A stretch of DNA of 38,765 nucleotides from Aquitalea pelogenes (GCF_001515305.1 NZ_LNQV01000040.1:1-38765), one strand, 5' to 3'. Counted from the first letter of the stretch, positions 18,436 through 27,082 are shown. Notes: generated from the letters alone by a model not told the origin. Translations and numbers: made by a program.

Positions 18436-19710
18436 ATGGCAGCGCATCCACTGCGGGAAAAGCCGCTCAACACAGCTACCAAAGGCCTGGGCCACAGCCC
18501 GGACGCCTGCACCTTACAAGACGTTGCCAGCCTGGGCTGGAACATCCTGCGCGAAGAAGTCAGCCTGCCGGTTGCCGTATTACGCCAGAGCCGCATGCAG
18601 CACAATCTGCGCTGGATGCAGGACTTCATGCAGCGCTATGGCGTAAAACTGGCCCCGCATGGCAAAACCACCATGAGCCCGGCGCTGTTCCACCTGCAGC
18701 TGGAGCACGGCGCATGGGGCATCACCCTGGCCACCGCGCCCCAGGTACAGGCCGCCTGGCAGCATGGCATCCGCCGTGTGCTGCTGGCCAATCAACTGGT
18801 GGGCAAGGGCAATATGGCCATCATTGCCCGACTGCAACAGGCAGACCCGGACTTCAGCTTCTGCTGCATTGTCGACTCTGCCGCCAACGTTGATGCACTC
18901 GGTGAATACTTTGCGGCCAGCGGCCAGCAACTGCGCATTCTGCTGGAATACGGTGTGGAAGGCGGTCGCACCGGCATCCGCTCCCCGCAACAGGAAGAAG
19001 CCGTGCTGGCAGCCATCGCCCGCTGGCCGCAATCGCTCCGTCTGGTCGGTGTGGAAATCTACGAAGGCGTACTGCAACAGGAAGCGGATATCCGTGCCTT
19101 TTTGCAAACGGTGCTGGCCAGAACCCGCGAACACGCCGCCCGCGGCCTGTTTGCCGAAGAAAACATCATTCTGAGTGGTGCCGGTTCTGCCTGGTACGAC
19201 GTGGTGGCGGATGAGTTTTCCGGCTTCAACCCGGGCAAGCCGGTGGACATCCTGCTGCGACCGGGCTGCTACCTGACCCACGATGTCGGCATCTACCGTC
19301 AGGCCGAGCAACGCATCCAGAGCCAGAACCCCATCGCCCGTGACATGGGCAGCAGCCTGCTGCCGGCATTGCAGTTATGGGCCTATGTGCAATCGGTGCC
19401 GGAACAAGGCCGCGCCATCATTGCCCTGGGCAAGCGCGATGCAGCCTTTGACGCCGGGCTGCCGCAGGTATCGCTGCATTTCCGTCCCGGACGGGACCAG
19501 GCGCCGCAGGAAGCACCCGCCGACTGGATGGTCGCCAGCATGATGGACCAGCACGCCTTCATGCGCATTCCCGCCGATGCCGACCTGCAGGTGGGCGACA
19601 TGCTCGCTTTCGAAATATCCCACCCCTGCCTCACCTTCGACAAATGGCGCCAGCTGCTGCTGGTGGATGACCAGCTGAATGTCAACGGCGTGGTGGAAAC
19701 CCTGTTCTGA
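18436..19710 (+). CDS. PLP-dependent amino acid deaminase (D-serine deaminase / D-threonine aldolase-like)
   Basis: A 424-residue fold-type III PLP enzyme related to eukaryotic-type D-serine dehydratase and D-threonine aldolase. The PLP lysine is Lys77 in KLAPHGKTT. The C-terminal metal site is suggested by MDQHAFM and ISHPC, the His-x-Cys arrangement used to bind zinc in these enzymes. It probably deaminates a D-amino acid released by the D-aminoacylase downstream. The ATG at 18436 has GAGGAGA seven bases upstream; the open frame extends 50 codons further without support. First gene of a five-gene operon. Confidence 0.82.
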   Translation: MAAHPLREKPLNTATKGLGHSPDACTLQDVASLGWNILREEVSLPVAVLRQSRMQHNLRWMQDFMQRYGVKLAPHGKTTMSPALFHLQLEHGAWGITLATAPQVQAAWQHGIRRVLLANQLVGKGNMAIIARLQQADPDFSFCCIVDSAANVDALGEYFAASGQQLRILLEYGVEGGRTGIRSPQQEEAVLAAIARWPQSLRLVGVEIYEGVLQQEADIRAFLQTVLARTREHAARGLFAEENIILSGAGSAWYDVVADEFSGFNPGKPVDILLRPGCYLTHDVGIYRQAEQRIQSQNPIARDMGSSLLPALQLWAYVQSVPEQGRAIIALGKRDAAFDAGLPQVSLHFRPGRDQAPQEAPADWMVASMMDQHAFMRIPADADLQVGDMLAFEISHPCLTFDKWRQLLLVDDQLNVNGVVETLF

Positions 19711-19722
19711 CACCAATAAAGA

Positions 19723-19747
19723 CCGCCCCCGCCCAAGCGGGAGGCGG
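19723..19747 (+). other. intercistronic hairpin
   Basis: CCGCC-CCCGC and GCGGG-AGGCGG pair around a short loop, between the deaminase stop codon and the permease start. No T run follows, so it is more likely an mRNA-processing or stabilising stem than a terminator. Confidence 0.55.
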
Positions 19748-19777
19748 CATTGCCCCTGCACCACTAAGGAGAAGTAC

Positions 19778-21130
19778 ATGACCCCAGTTCTGGGCAGCCA
19801 GTTGCTGCTGTATGCCGCCATCGCCATCATCGCGCTGGTGGTACTGATCGCCCGCTACCGCATCAACCCGTTCATTGTGCTGACCGTGGTTTCCATCGGT
19901 CTGGCCCTGGCTGCACAAATGCCGGCCAAGGACATCATGGCCGCCTATGAAACCGGGGTAGGCAAAACCCTGGGCCATATCGCGCTGGTGGTGGCACTGG
20001 GCACCATGCTGGGCAAGATGATGGCCGAATCCGGCGGTGCCGAACGCATTGCGCTGACGCTGATCGACAAATTCGGCGAAAAGAACGCGCACTGGGCCAT
20101 GGTGTGCATCGCCTTTGTCTGCGGCCTGCCGCTGTTTTTTGAAGTGGGCTTTGTCCTGCTGATTCCGATTGCCTTCACCGTAGCCAAGCGGGCCGGTGTC
20201 TCCATGCTGCTGGTCGGCCTGCCCATGGTGGCCGGTTTGTCAGTGGTGCATGGGCTGGTGCCACCGCACCCAGCCGCCATGCTGGCGGTGGGCGAATATG
20301 GCGCACAGGTTGGCAAGACGGTGTTCTACGCCATCATCGTCGGCGTACCCACTGCCATCATTGCCGGCCCTCTGTTTGCCAAGTTCATTGCGCCGCATAT
20401 CCAGCTGCCGGCGGAAAACCCCATCGCACTGCAATTTACCGAGCGCGAAGCCGCCCCGCGTGAGCTGCCGGGTTTTGGCATCACCATTTTCACCATCTTG
20501 CTGCCGGTATTCCTGATGCTGCTGGGCGGCTGGGCCAATGTACTGACCGAAAAAGGCAGTGCCATGAACGGCCTGCTGCAATTCATCGGCAACTCGGTGA
20601 TTGCCTTGCTGCTGGCCACGCTGGTGAGCTTCTGGACGCTGGGTCTGGCCCGTGGCTTCAGCCGTGACGACATTCTCAAATTCACCAATGAATGCCTGGC
20701 CCCTACCGCAGCCATCACCTTGCTGGTGGGTGCCGGTGGCGGCCTTAACCGCATCCTGATTGAAACCGGCGTTACCAAGGAAATCATCGCCTTGTCGGCA
20801 GAATTCCAGCTCTCCCCCTTGCTGCTGGGCTGGTTGCTGGCGGTGCTGATGCGCGTGGCAACCGGTTCGGCCACCGTGGCCATGACCACCGCTGCCGGCA
20901 TTGTCGCCCCCATCGCCATGGCCAGCGGCTACCCGCACCCGGAACTGCTGGTGCTGGCCACCGGTGCAGGGTCGCTGATCCTGTCCCACGTCAACGATGG
21001 CGGTTTCTGGCTGGTGAAGGAGTATTTCAACATGACCGTGGTGCAGACCCTGAAAACCTGGACCGTGCTGGAAACCCTGATTTCCGTGGTTGCCTTTGTG
21101 CTGACCCTGGGGCTGGCCCAAGTCCTCTGA
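19778..21130 (+). CDS. GntP-family permease
   Basis: Membrane carrier of 450 residues with about 12-14 hydrophobic segments. Conserved GntP-family stretches include PFIVLTVVSIGLAL, the GLPLFFEVGFVLLIPIAF segment, VPPHPAAM, and HVNDGGFWLVKEYF near the C-terminus. The family imports gluconate and related acids, but members such as DsdX carry D-serine. Its neighbours here argue for a D-amino acid or N-acyl-D-amino acid substrate. AAGGAG lies seven bases before ATG 19778. Confidence 0.88.
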   Translation: MTPVLGSQLLLYAAIAIIALVVLIARYRINPFIVLTVVSIGLALAAQMPAKDIMAAYETGVGKTLGHIALVVALGTMLGKMMAESGGAERIALTLIDKFGEKNAHWAMVCIAFVCGLPLFFEVGFVLLIPIAFTVAKRAGVSMLLVGLPMVAGLSVVHGLVPPHPAAMLAVGEYGAQVGKTVFYAIIVGVPTAIIAGPLFAKFIAPHIQLPAENPIALQFTEREAAPRELPGFGITIFTILLPVFLMLLGGWANVLTEKGSAMNGLLQFIGNSVIALLLATLVSFWTLGLARGFSRDDILKFTNECLAPTAAITLLVGAGGGLNRILIETGVTKEIIALSAEFQLSPLLLGWLLAVLMRVATGSATVAMTTAAGIVAPIAMASGYPHPELLVLATGAGSLILSHVNDGGFWLVKEYFNMTVVQTLKTWTVLETLISVVAFVLTLGLAQVL

Positions 21131-21144
21131 GCAACCTCGTCTAG

Positions 21145-21179
21145 CACCGGTTGGCAGCAAAACCGCCAGCCAACCGGTG
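21145..21179 (+). other. intercistronic 11-base inverted repeat
   Basis: CACCGGTTGGC (21145-21155) and GCCAACCGGTG (21169-21179) are perfect inverted copies with a 13-base loop, between the permease and D-aminoacylase genes. There is no T run. It is the second strong intercistronic stem in this operon. Confidence 0.6.
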
Positions 21180-21198
21180 AGCCCGCAGGAGAAACCCC

Positions 21199-22674
21199 AT
21201 GCAGACTTTTGATACCCTGATCCGCCAGGTCAATCTGGTCGATGGCAGTGGCACACCGGCTCGCTGTTGTGATGTGGGCATCAGCCAGCAACGTATCAGC
21301 CTGATTGGAGATGCCAGTCAGCATACTGCCATCCATGAAATCGACGGCCGCGGCCTGACACTGGCACCCGGCTTCATCGACGTCCACACCCATGACGACA
21401 CCATGGTGATCCGCCAGCCACAGATGCTGCCCAAGCTCAGCCAGGGCATCACCACCGTGATTGTCGGCAACTGCGGCATCAGTGCATCGCCCGTCAGCCT
21501 GAAAGGCGAACCGCCAGACCCGATGAATCTGCTGGGCCCGCAGGAAGCTTTCCGTTATCCGCGTTTTGCCGACTACCGCGCTGCGGTGGAGCAGGCCGAA
21601 CCCGCCGTCAATGTAGCCGCGCTGGTGGGCCATACCGCCTTGCGCAGCAATCACCTGGACCGGCTGGATCGTACCGCCAGCCCGGACGAAATCATCGCCA
21701 TGCGCGCACAGCTGGCTGAAAGCCTGCGCGATGGCGCACTGGGACTAAGCACGGGCCTGGCTTATGCATCAGCCTTCAGTGCCGACAGCAGCGAAGTAGA
21801 ACAACTGGCAGCGGAGCTCAATAACAGTGGTGGGATTTACACCACCCACCTGCGCAGCGAGTTCGAACCCGTGCTCGAAGCGATGGACGAAGCCTGGCAA
21901 GTAGGCCGACATGCCAACAGCCCGGTCATCGTGTCGCACATGAAATGCGCCGGCAAAGGCAACTGGGGGCGCAGCCCGCAACTGCTGGCTTCGCTGGAGA
22001 ATGCTGCCCGCCAGCAGCAGGTAGGCTGTGACTGTTACCCCTACTCCGCCAGCTCCTCCACGCTGGACCTCAAACAAGTCACCAGCGATTTCGAGATTTT
22101 CATCACCTGGTCCACCCCGCATCCGGAAATGGCCGGCCAAACCCTGCAAGCCATTGCTGAACAATGGCAGCTGCCCTTGATGGATGCCGCGCGCAAGCTG
22201 CAACCGGCAGGCGCGGTGTATCACGGCATGGACCCGGCAGACGTCGAGCGCATTCTCAGCCACCCGCTCACCATGGTGGGCTCGGACGGTCTGCCGGAAG
22301 ACCCGCTCCCCCATCCGCGCTTGTGGGGCGCGTTCCCACGCGTACTGGGTCACTACTGCCGTGAACGCAAGCTGTTCAGCCTGGAAACCGCCATTCACAA
22401 GATGACCGGCCTGTCGGCCAGCCGCTTTGCGCTGGATGAGCGCGGCCTGATCCGCCCTGGTTACTGGGCCGACTTGGTGCTGTTTGATGCCGCCACCATT
22501 CATGACACCGCCAGCTTCCACTCACCGGTACAGCCCGCACAAGGCATTGTCGCGGTCTGGGTAAATGGCACGCTCAGCTGGCAGCACACGGCACCTACCG
22601 GCGCGCGGGCCGGGCGCTTTTTGCCGCGCACCCGTGACATCCGTACCACCTTTCCCGTTACTCCCACACTGTAA
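21199..22674 (+). CDS. D-aminoacylase (N-acyl-D-amino-acid deacylase)
   Basis: Amidohydrolase of 491 residues that removes the acyl group from N-acyl-D-amino acids. Metal-binding features: HTHDD at 63-67, Cys92 in VGNCGIS, THLRSE, SHMKCAG and the late aspartate in VGSDGLPED. The C-terminal GLIRPGYWADLVLFD is the usual amidohydrolase beta-sandwich segment. AGGAG lies before the ATG. Together with the deaminase it would turn N-acyl-D-amino acids into keto acid and ammonia. Confidence 0.9.
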   Translation: MQTFDTLIRQVNLVDGSGTPARCCDVGISQQRISLIGDASQHTAIHEIDGRGLTLAPGFIDVHTHDDTMVIRQPQMLPKLSQGITTVIVGNCGISASPVSLKGEPPDPMNLLGPQEAFRYPRFADYRAAVEQAEPAVNVAALVGHTALRSNHLDRLDRTASPDEIIAMRAQLAESLRDGALGLSTGLAYASAFSADSSEVEQLAAELNNSGGIYTTHLRSEFEPVLEAMDEAWQVGRHANSPVIVSHMKCAGKGNWGRSPQLLASLENAARQQQVGCDCYPYSASSSTLDLKQVTSDFEIFITWSTPHPEMAGQTLQAIAEQWQLPLMDAARKLQPAGAVYHGMDPADVERILSHPLTMVGSDGLPEDPLPHPRLWGAFPRVLGHYCRERKLFSLETAIHKMTGLSASRFALDERGLIRPGYWADLVLFDAATIHDTASFHSPVQPAQGIVAVWVNGTLSWQHTAPTGARAGRFLPRTRDIRTTFPVTPTL

Positions 22675-22693
22675 GAATGCAAGGAAACCCATC

Positions 22694-23080
22694 ATGAGCG
22701 ATCTGAAACGCTATGGCATTGCCGGTGGCACCGGTGGCCAGACCATGCCCTTTGCCCGCGCGGTACAAGCCGCTGACGGCTGGCTGTATGTATCCGGCCA
22801 GACCCCGATGGTGAACGGCGAAGTGATTGAAGGCGGCATTGTCACCCAGTCACACCAGTGCATCCAGAATGTGATGGCCATACTGAAGGAAGCCGGTTAT
22901 GGCCCTGAGCATGTGGTGCGTTGCGGAGTGTGGCTGGATGACACCCGTGACTTTGCCTCGTTCAACCGGGTATTCCTGCAGTATTTTGGCGAACATCCGC
23001 CCGCCCGCGCCTGCGTTCAATCCAGCATGGTGATTGACTGCAAGGTGGAAGTGGACTGCATCGCCTACAAGAAACCCTAA
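22694..23080 (+). CDS. RidA family protein
   Basis: A 128-residue member of the Rid (YjgF/YER057c/UK114) family, which hydrolyses reactive enamine/imine intermediates released by PLP enzymes. The key arginine (in PPARACVQ) and the glutamate in KVEVDCIA are conserved, so imine deaminase activity is plausible. Its place beside a PLP deaminase fits: it would clear 2-aminoacrylate-type intermediates. ATG 22694 follows AAGGAAA; the open frame begins far upstream inside the D-aminoacylase gene and is not used. Confidence 0.9.
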   Translation: MSDLKRYGIAGGTGGQTMPFARAVQAADGWLYVSGQTPMVNGEVIEGGIVTQSHQCIQNVMAILKEAGYGPEHVVRCGVWLDDTRDFASFNRVFLQYFGEHPPARACVQSSMVIDCKVEVDCIAYKKP

Positions 23081-23154
23081 GTCAGAACCCGGTCCCGCTT
23101 GGCCATTGTCTGCATGACAACGGCCACGCATCCCGTCACAGGAAAGACAGCACC

Positions 23155-24063
23155 ATGCATATTGCCTGCCTTGGTGAAGGCATGATCGAACTGAGCGGTC
23201 AGCCGCTACAGCGCCGTTTTGGCGGCGACACCCTGAACACCGCCATCTATCTGGCCCGCGTGCTGGCCGGCAGTCCCCATCAGGTGCGCTATCTGACCGG
23301 CATGGGGCAGGACAGCCTCAGCCGCCAGCTGTTGGCCGACTGGCAAGCCGAAGGCGTGGATGTCAGCCATATCGTCATCCAGCCGGGCAAGCTGCCCGGC
23401 CTCTATATGGTAGAAACCGATGCCCGTGGCGAGCGCAGCTTCCTCTATTGGCGCAACGACAGTGCCGCACGCCATTACTTTGCCTCTGGCATCGACTTTG
23501 CCAGCCTGCTGCACACCGCACAGTTGCAGGCCATTTACCTGTCAGGCATTTCGCTGGCGCTGTTCAACCAGCACGAACGCCAACGCCTGCTGGATGCCCT
23601 GCGCGACTTCTCCCGCGATGGCGGCAAAATCTGGTTTGACAACAACTTCCGCCCCTCGCTGTGGAACACGGCACAGGCACGTGCCGGTCACGAAGCCATC
23701 CTGGCGCTGGCCGATGTCGCCCTGCTGACCCTGGATGACGAACAGGCGCTCTACGGGCCGGAAAGTGCAGAAGCCGTCGCCGAACGCACGCTGGCGCTGG
23801 GCTGCAAGGAAGTGGTGATCAAGCGCGGTGGCGAACCCTGCCTGCTGGCCAGTTCCGGCCTGCGCGAGGAAGTGTTCGCCACTGCCGTGCCACAAGTGGT
23901 GGATACCACCGCCGCTGGTGACTCCTTCGCCGCAGGCTATCTGGCAAGCCGCGTGTTGGGCTATCCGCCCGCCCAGGCTGCAGGTTTTGCCCACCGCCTG
24001 TCTGCCGCCGTGATAGCCCACAGCGGCGCCATCATCCCGCGCCAAGCCATGCCGCAGCGCTGA
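23155..24063 (+). CDS. PfkB-family sugar kinase (2-keto-3-deoxygluconate kinase-like)
   Basis: Ribokinase-fold kinase of 302 residues. It begins IACLGEGMIELSG and has FGGDTLNTAIYLAR (substrate site) and the catalytic VVDTTAAGDSFAAGYL with Asp256. The pattern is closest to KdgK, which phosphorylates 2-keto-3-deoxygluconate. In the context of a D-amino acid operon the substrate could be a related keto-acid derived from an amino sugar acid; this is inference. AGGAAAG precedes the ATG. Last gene of the operon, followed by a terminator. Confidence 0.82.
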   Translation: MHIACLGEGMIELSGQPLQRRFGGDTLNTAIYLARVLAGSPHQVRYLTGMGQDSLSRQLLADWQAEGVDVSHIVIQPGKLPGLYMVETDARGERSFLYWRNDSAARHYFASGIDFASLLHTAQLQAIYLSGISLALFNQHERQRLLDALRDFSRDGGKIWFDNNFRPSLWNTAQARAGHEAILALADVALLTLDDEQALYGPESAEAVAERTLALGCKEVVIKRGGEPCLLASSGLREEVFATAVPQVVDTTAAGDSFAAGYLASRVLGYPPAQAAGFAHRLSAAVIAHSGAIIPRQAMPQR

Positions 24064-24076
24064 TTGAATCACCTCC

Positions 24077-24107
24077 AACACCGGCAACTCGCCGGTGTTT
24101 TGCTTTT
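24077..24107 (+). terminator. rho-independent terminator of the D-amino acid operon
   Basis: AACACCGGC and GCCGGTGTT pair around a five-base loop, followed by TTTGCTTTTG. It begins 13 bases past the kinase stop codon. Confidence 0.9.
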
Positions 24108-24143
24108 GATAGATCACGCATGGCATGCATCAGGAGGCTGTCG

Positions 24144-24806
24144 ATGGACGTGTATAGCTTGCGTAATAATCATTACTTTATGAGAACACTGCGCGAGCAG
24201 GCCCGGCATGCTCTGCATGGTGATACTTACCGTTTCACCGATCAGGAACTGTTTGACCTGATGAAGGTGGAAGAACATTTCAGGGAATGGCAGCGCAGGC
24301 AAGCCAGCTTGTTGTTCGATGGTGAAATCCTGTTTTGGCAAGAAGCCGGTCAGGAAAGAAAATGGACCGCTTATTCTGGTCGTGAAGGCTATTGGTCGCC
24401 GAAGTTTCAAAACCTAAGGGATAAAGGACCGATTCCTGAAGGCAGCTATCTGCTTAAACAGAGTGAGTTTTATCCTTGGGAAGGAACAGACTCATTTAGT
24501 CGCCTGATCTGTTTTACTGGTTGGCTTCAGTTGAAACTGGGGAAATGGCCTGGATGTAGGACAGCATGGGGTGAACAACGAATAACATTGATTCCTCAGG
24601 CACATACTAATGTCCATGGCCGTCATGGCTTCGCCATTCATGGAGGTAAATCTCCAGAGTCAGCGGGGTGTGTTGATTTGACCAATAGCATGGACAGTTT
24701 TGCAGAATATTTCCAGCACTATGGGAAGGATATGTTGCTGGAAGTGCGTTACAAGCACCTACCTGATGGACAAGGCTACCACCGCAGCCGGTTAGAACAA
24801 AATTAG
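24144..24806 (+). CDS. tlde1 (DUF2778) domain protein, putative peptidoglycan-targeting effector
   Basis: A 220-residue protein with no signal peptide. After about 55 helical residues, the segment LLFDGEILFW...YSGREG...KGPIPEGSYLL matches the start of the DUF2778/tlde1 domain. The L,D-transpeptidase-type catalytic core follows: HGRHGFAIHGGKSPESAGC, with catalytic His and Cys in an H-x6-S-x-G-C arrangement. Known tlde1 proteins are type VI secretion effectors that cut or exchange D-amino acids in peptidoglycan. ATG 24144 has AGGAGG six bases upstream. Base composition is more AT-rich than the operon before it. The next gene starts three bases later and is a candidate immunity gene. No T6SS genes are in the window, so the delivery route is unknown. 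Confidence 0.78.
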   Translation: MDVYSLRNNHYFMRTLREQARHALHGDTYRFTDQELFDLMKVEEHFREWQRRQASLLFDGEILFWQEAGQERKWTAYSGREGYWSPKFQNLRDKGPIPEGSYLLKQSEFYPWEGTDSFSRLICFTGWLQLKLGKWPGCRTAWGEQRITLIPQAHTNVHGRHGFAIHGGKSPESAGCVDLTNSMDSFAEYFQHYGKDMLLEVRYKHLPDGQGYHRSRLEQN

Positions 24807-24809
24807 GCC

Positions 24810-25190
24810 ATGATCAAAAATACATATAGCATTAAAGCCAGCCTGCTGCATGGATTAAAACTGTTGTTCAGTCTTTATCTGCTTTTTCTTATGATAACAG
24901 GTGGACTGTATAATATATTATCACCATTTAATGAAACACCAGACTACCATAGAGTCTTTCTACTCTTCGAGCAATTTTCTTATCCGCCTCAATATTATCA
25001 CTACAAAAAATACCTGGAGATAGTCATTTATTATGGCTGGGCCGTATTTGATATCATCGCAGCAGGACTAGCTCTGTTAATGCTATGGCGACCCATTCAA
25101 ATAAATAACAAGTGGCTGTTATGGCTGCCATTCATTATCAATACATCAATATTTTTTTACTTTTGCCTGATCATGTATCGCGTGCTGTAG
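24810..25190 (+). CDS. small membrane protein, candidate immunity protein for the tlde1 effector
   Basis: A 126-residue protein, not recognised by family. Three hydrophobic helices are visible: about residues 12-37 (LLHGLKLLFSLYLLFLMI...), 69-93 (IVIYYGWAVFDIIAAGLALL) and 99-123 (LLWLPFIINTSIFFYFCLIM). A Tyr-rich loop (about 45-68) lies between the first two. It starts three bases after the effector stop codon with no ribosome binding site of its own, so it is probably translated by coupling. Known tlde1 immunity proteins act in the envelope, which suits a membrane protein. The immunity role is inferred from position. The gene is very AT-rich. Confidence 0.6.
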   Translation: MIKNTYSIKASLLHGLKLLFSLYLLFLMITGGLYNILSPFNETPDYHRVFLLFEQFSYPPQYYHYKKYLEIVIYYGWAVFDIIAAGLALLMLWRPIQINNKWLLWLPFIINTSIFFYFCLIMYRVL

Positions 25191-25568
25191 TGGCGACAGA
25201 TTAACTTACTGGACGACACCCAGCATTTATACAACACAGCAAGAAAGCAAGCCCTATCAAAAGTGCACTCAAGCGACTCACGAATGGACTAATTCGATCA
25301 CAGCCAACTCACCCGAACCATCTCTTTTATTGCAAAATCAAACAACTTCACCAGCACATCCACCGTTTTCCTCTTACCGACAATATCATCATTCAAAAAA
25401 TTATGAATTGTCCATATTGCAGCAAAGAATTTTCCCAATAAAACACATGGCATATACTGATAGCATTCACCAGACATCCGGTAAAAATCAATCCGGAACA
25501 TAACAACACACAGCAATAAAACACAGGCAGGACAATCAAATCAACATAAATCACATGGCAAACAGCAT
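25191..25568. other. AT-rich region before the adhesin array
   Basis: About 380 AT-rich bases with no convincing gene. A 72-codon frame on the minus strand (25298-25516) has no ribosome binding site or recognisable product. The region ends with the first adhesin gene and holds the upstream motif at about 25424-25450. Confidence 0.55.
25424..25450 (+). promoter_or_regulatory. shared upstream motif of the adhesin genes (copy 1)
   Basis: AAGAATTTTCCCAATAAAAC lies about 140 bases before adhesin gene 1. It resembles the elements before genes 2, 4 and 5 (consensus GAATwTTCCyAraATAAAA). The common distance to the start codon suggests a promoter or regulator site; function unproven. Confidence 0.4.
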
Positions 25569-26576
25569 ATGAAAAAACATATCACTCTAGCCGCCCTTAT
25601 ATTTTTTTCATTCCTCAACAATGCCTATGCAATTACCTGCGCGACCAATAACGCATCAGGATTAAATTATCACACTGCAACCTTATCAGGAATTTCCCCG
25701 CCAGCATTCAACCCAAATGCTTATGCAGTCGGCGATATCATTTATAGCGCAACCGGATCAGTTATAATCAATAACTTTAATGGCTCATCCCCTCAATTTA
25801 AATGTGATGCATCTTGGATTTGGTACAACCTATCAACGATGGGCGTAGCAATTAATAACATTTATCCGACATCTATCAACGGACTTGGCCTTCGCGTCAA
25901 AGAAGCCCAATATTGGCCTTATCTGAGCACAGGACAACAGCCGGCTAATCAATACATTTCATTTGGTCCTAACTACGGGATAACAATACAACTAGTTAAA
26001 ACTGGAGAAATATCGGCTAGTGGCAGTATCAGCGGCGTGTTTGGTGGCAGTACGGCAAATACGGCAAACGGTCCGTGGCTGATCAAGATTTCCTGGGCCA
26101 GCCCCGTTGTTGTAATGCCTACGATACCTACTTGTACCGTCAGCACACCAAACATCACCGTCCCCTTATTGAACCCATCCACTACAACATTCAGGGGCAT
26201 TGGCTCCACCTTCGGCATGCGGCAATTCCAGATTGGCCTGGCATGTACGGGTGGCAGTATGGGTACCAGTACCAATAGCTATATCACCTTCACGGACTTG
26301 AACCAGCCGGGTAATACCTCCACCACCCTGACACTGGCGGGTGGTACTGGCGCGGCGACTGGCCTTGGCTTGCAGATTCTGAATAACGGCACGCCAATTG
26401 GCTATGGGCCGGATTCCAATGCACCCGGCAATACCAATCAATGGAAAGTTGCCAATATTGCACAAGGAGTCAGCAGCTATTTGATTCCGCTGGGTGTACG
26501 TTACATCCAGACCGGCAGCACCGTTACCCCAGGTACTGTCACCGGGCGTGCCACCTTTACCATGAGCTATCAATGA
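25569..26576 (+). CDS. fimbrial tip adhesin 1 (two-domain, FimH-like)
   Basis: A 335-residue secreted protein. Signal peptide 1-21 ends AYA before ITCATN. The receptor-binding domain (about 22-185) has one cysteine pair and the YPTSINGLGLRV strand typical of FimH-type domains. The pilin domain begins at PTCTVSTP (about 186) and has a second cysteine in GLACTGG. It ends ATFTMSYQ, the C-terminal beta strand with penultimate Tyr that periplasmic pilus chaperones recognise. It would sit at the tip of a chaperone-usher pilus and bind host or surface glycans; the ligand cannot be read. The first half of the pilin domain differs from genes 2-4, while the last 250 bases are nearly identical to them. 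No ribosome binding site stands out. Class A, with gene 3. Confidence 0.85.
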   Translation: MKKHITLAALIFFSFLNNAYAITCATNNASGLNYHTATLSGISPPAFNPNAYAVGDIIYSATGSVIINNFNGSSPQFKCDASWIWYNLSTMGVAINNIYPTSINGLGLRVKEAQYWPYLSTGQQPANQYISFGPNYGITIQLVKTGEISASGSISGVFGGSTANTANGPWLIKISWASPVVVMPTIPTCTVSTPNITVPLLNPSTTTFRGIGSTFGMRQFQIGLACTGGSMGTSTNSYITFTDLNQPGNTSTTLTLAGGTGAATGLGLQILNNGTPIGYGPDSNAPGNTNQWKVANIAQGVSSYLIPLGVRYIQTGSTVTPGTVTGRATFTMSYQ

Positions 26577-26649
26577 CGGGACTGGCGCCTATCCGGTACG
26601 AACTGCACAACCGTGCGCCGGTACCGCAGCGGCCTTCACCAGCCTTTCT

Positions 26650-26745
26650 TGGCGGATGGTGTCGGTATAAGGCCGTGAAACTGCCGACACGCTCGGCCTG
26701 CTAGCGGCCCTGCAGCACGAATCAGGCAATGGCTTGCTGGCTGGG
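26650..26745 (-). pseudogene. decayed fragment of a solute-binding-protein gene (copy 1)
   Basis: The minus strand translates with two stops to a stretch containing VLQG, QAER, VGSFTALY and RHH. It aligns with VLQGLKLAERDGSFKALFLRHH, residues about 239-260 of the intact gene at 32759-33655. DNA similarity is also visible (TGAAACTGCC, GCTCGGCC, CCCTGCA in order). It is therefore a relic of that gene or a close relative, in the same orientation. Confidence 0.7.
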
Positions 26746-26902
26746 AAATTGACTGGAAACACACAGTCATGGCCCTGCGGATGAAGGAGGATCTGTAAGT
26801 GAGGCCTGCCCCATCCTCTTCTGCCCTCTGCGCGGCATCTACCCACAGCGGCGGCACATTCTGCAGTCGCCAGTACCCTCCCGTTTGCTGCGGATTTTTC
26901 AT

Positions 26903-26940
26903 GAATATCTTGAGAATATTCCTAGAATAAAAAATACATT
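26903..26940 (+). promoter_or_regulatory. shared upstream motif of the adhesin genes (copy 2)
   Basis: GAATAT-N7-ATATTC forms a 19-base inverted repeat (26903-26921), continuing into CCTAGAATAAAAAATACATT. It lies about 160 bases before gene 2. TTGAGA with AATACA 17 bases on could serve as -35/-10, but the -10 match is poor. Confidence 0.45.
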
Positions 26941-27082
26941 CCGTAGCTATGCTGCAAATTCGCTTTGTACCGCTCAGCCGCCTGGTGGCTGTCCAGATAC
27001 CGCAAGTTGCCCTGCACTAGCCCAGCCATTACGGCGAAACCATATTTGCCAGATGCAGCATACGTTGATGAGAGTATTAAAA

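Noticed and set aside
25298-25516. 72-codon minus-strand frame in the AT-rich gap
   Set aside because: No ribosome binding site, no family resemblance, and a short frame in AT-rich DNA is weak evidence.
26636-26902. 88-codon minus-strand frame present in both adhesin spacers (also 29457-29723)
   Set aside because: It is conserved only because the spacers are a recent duplication. It has no ribosome binding site, and the underlying DNA matches a decayed solute-binding-protein gene in a different frame.
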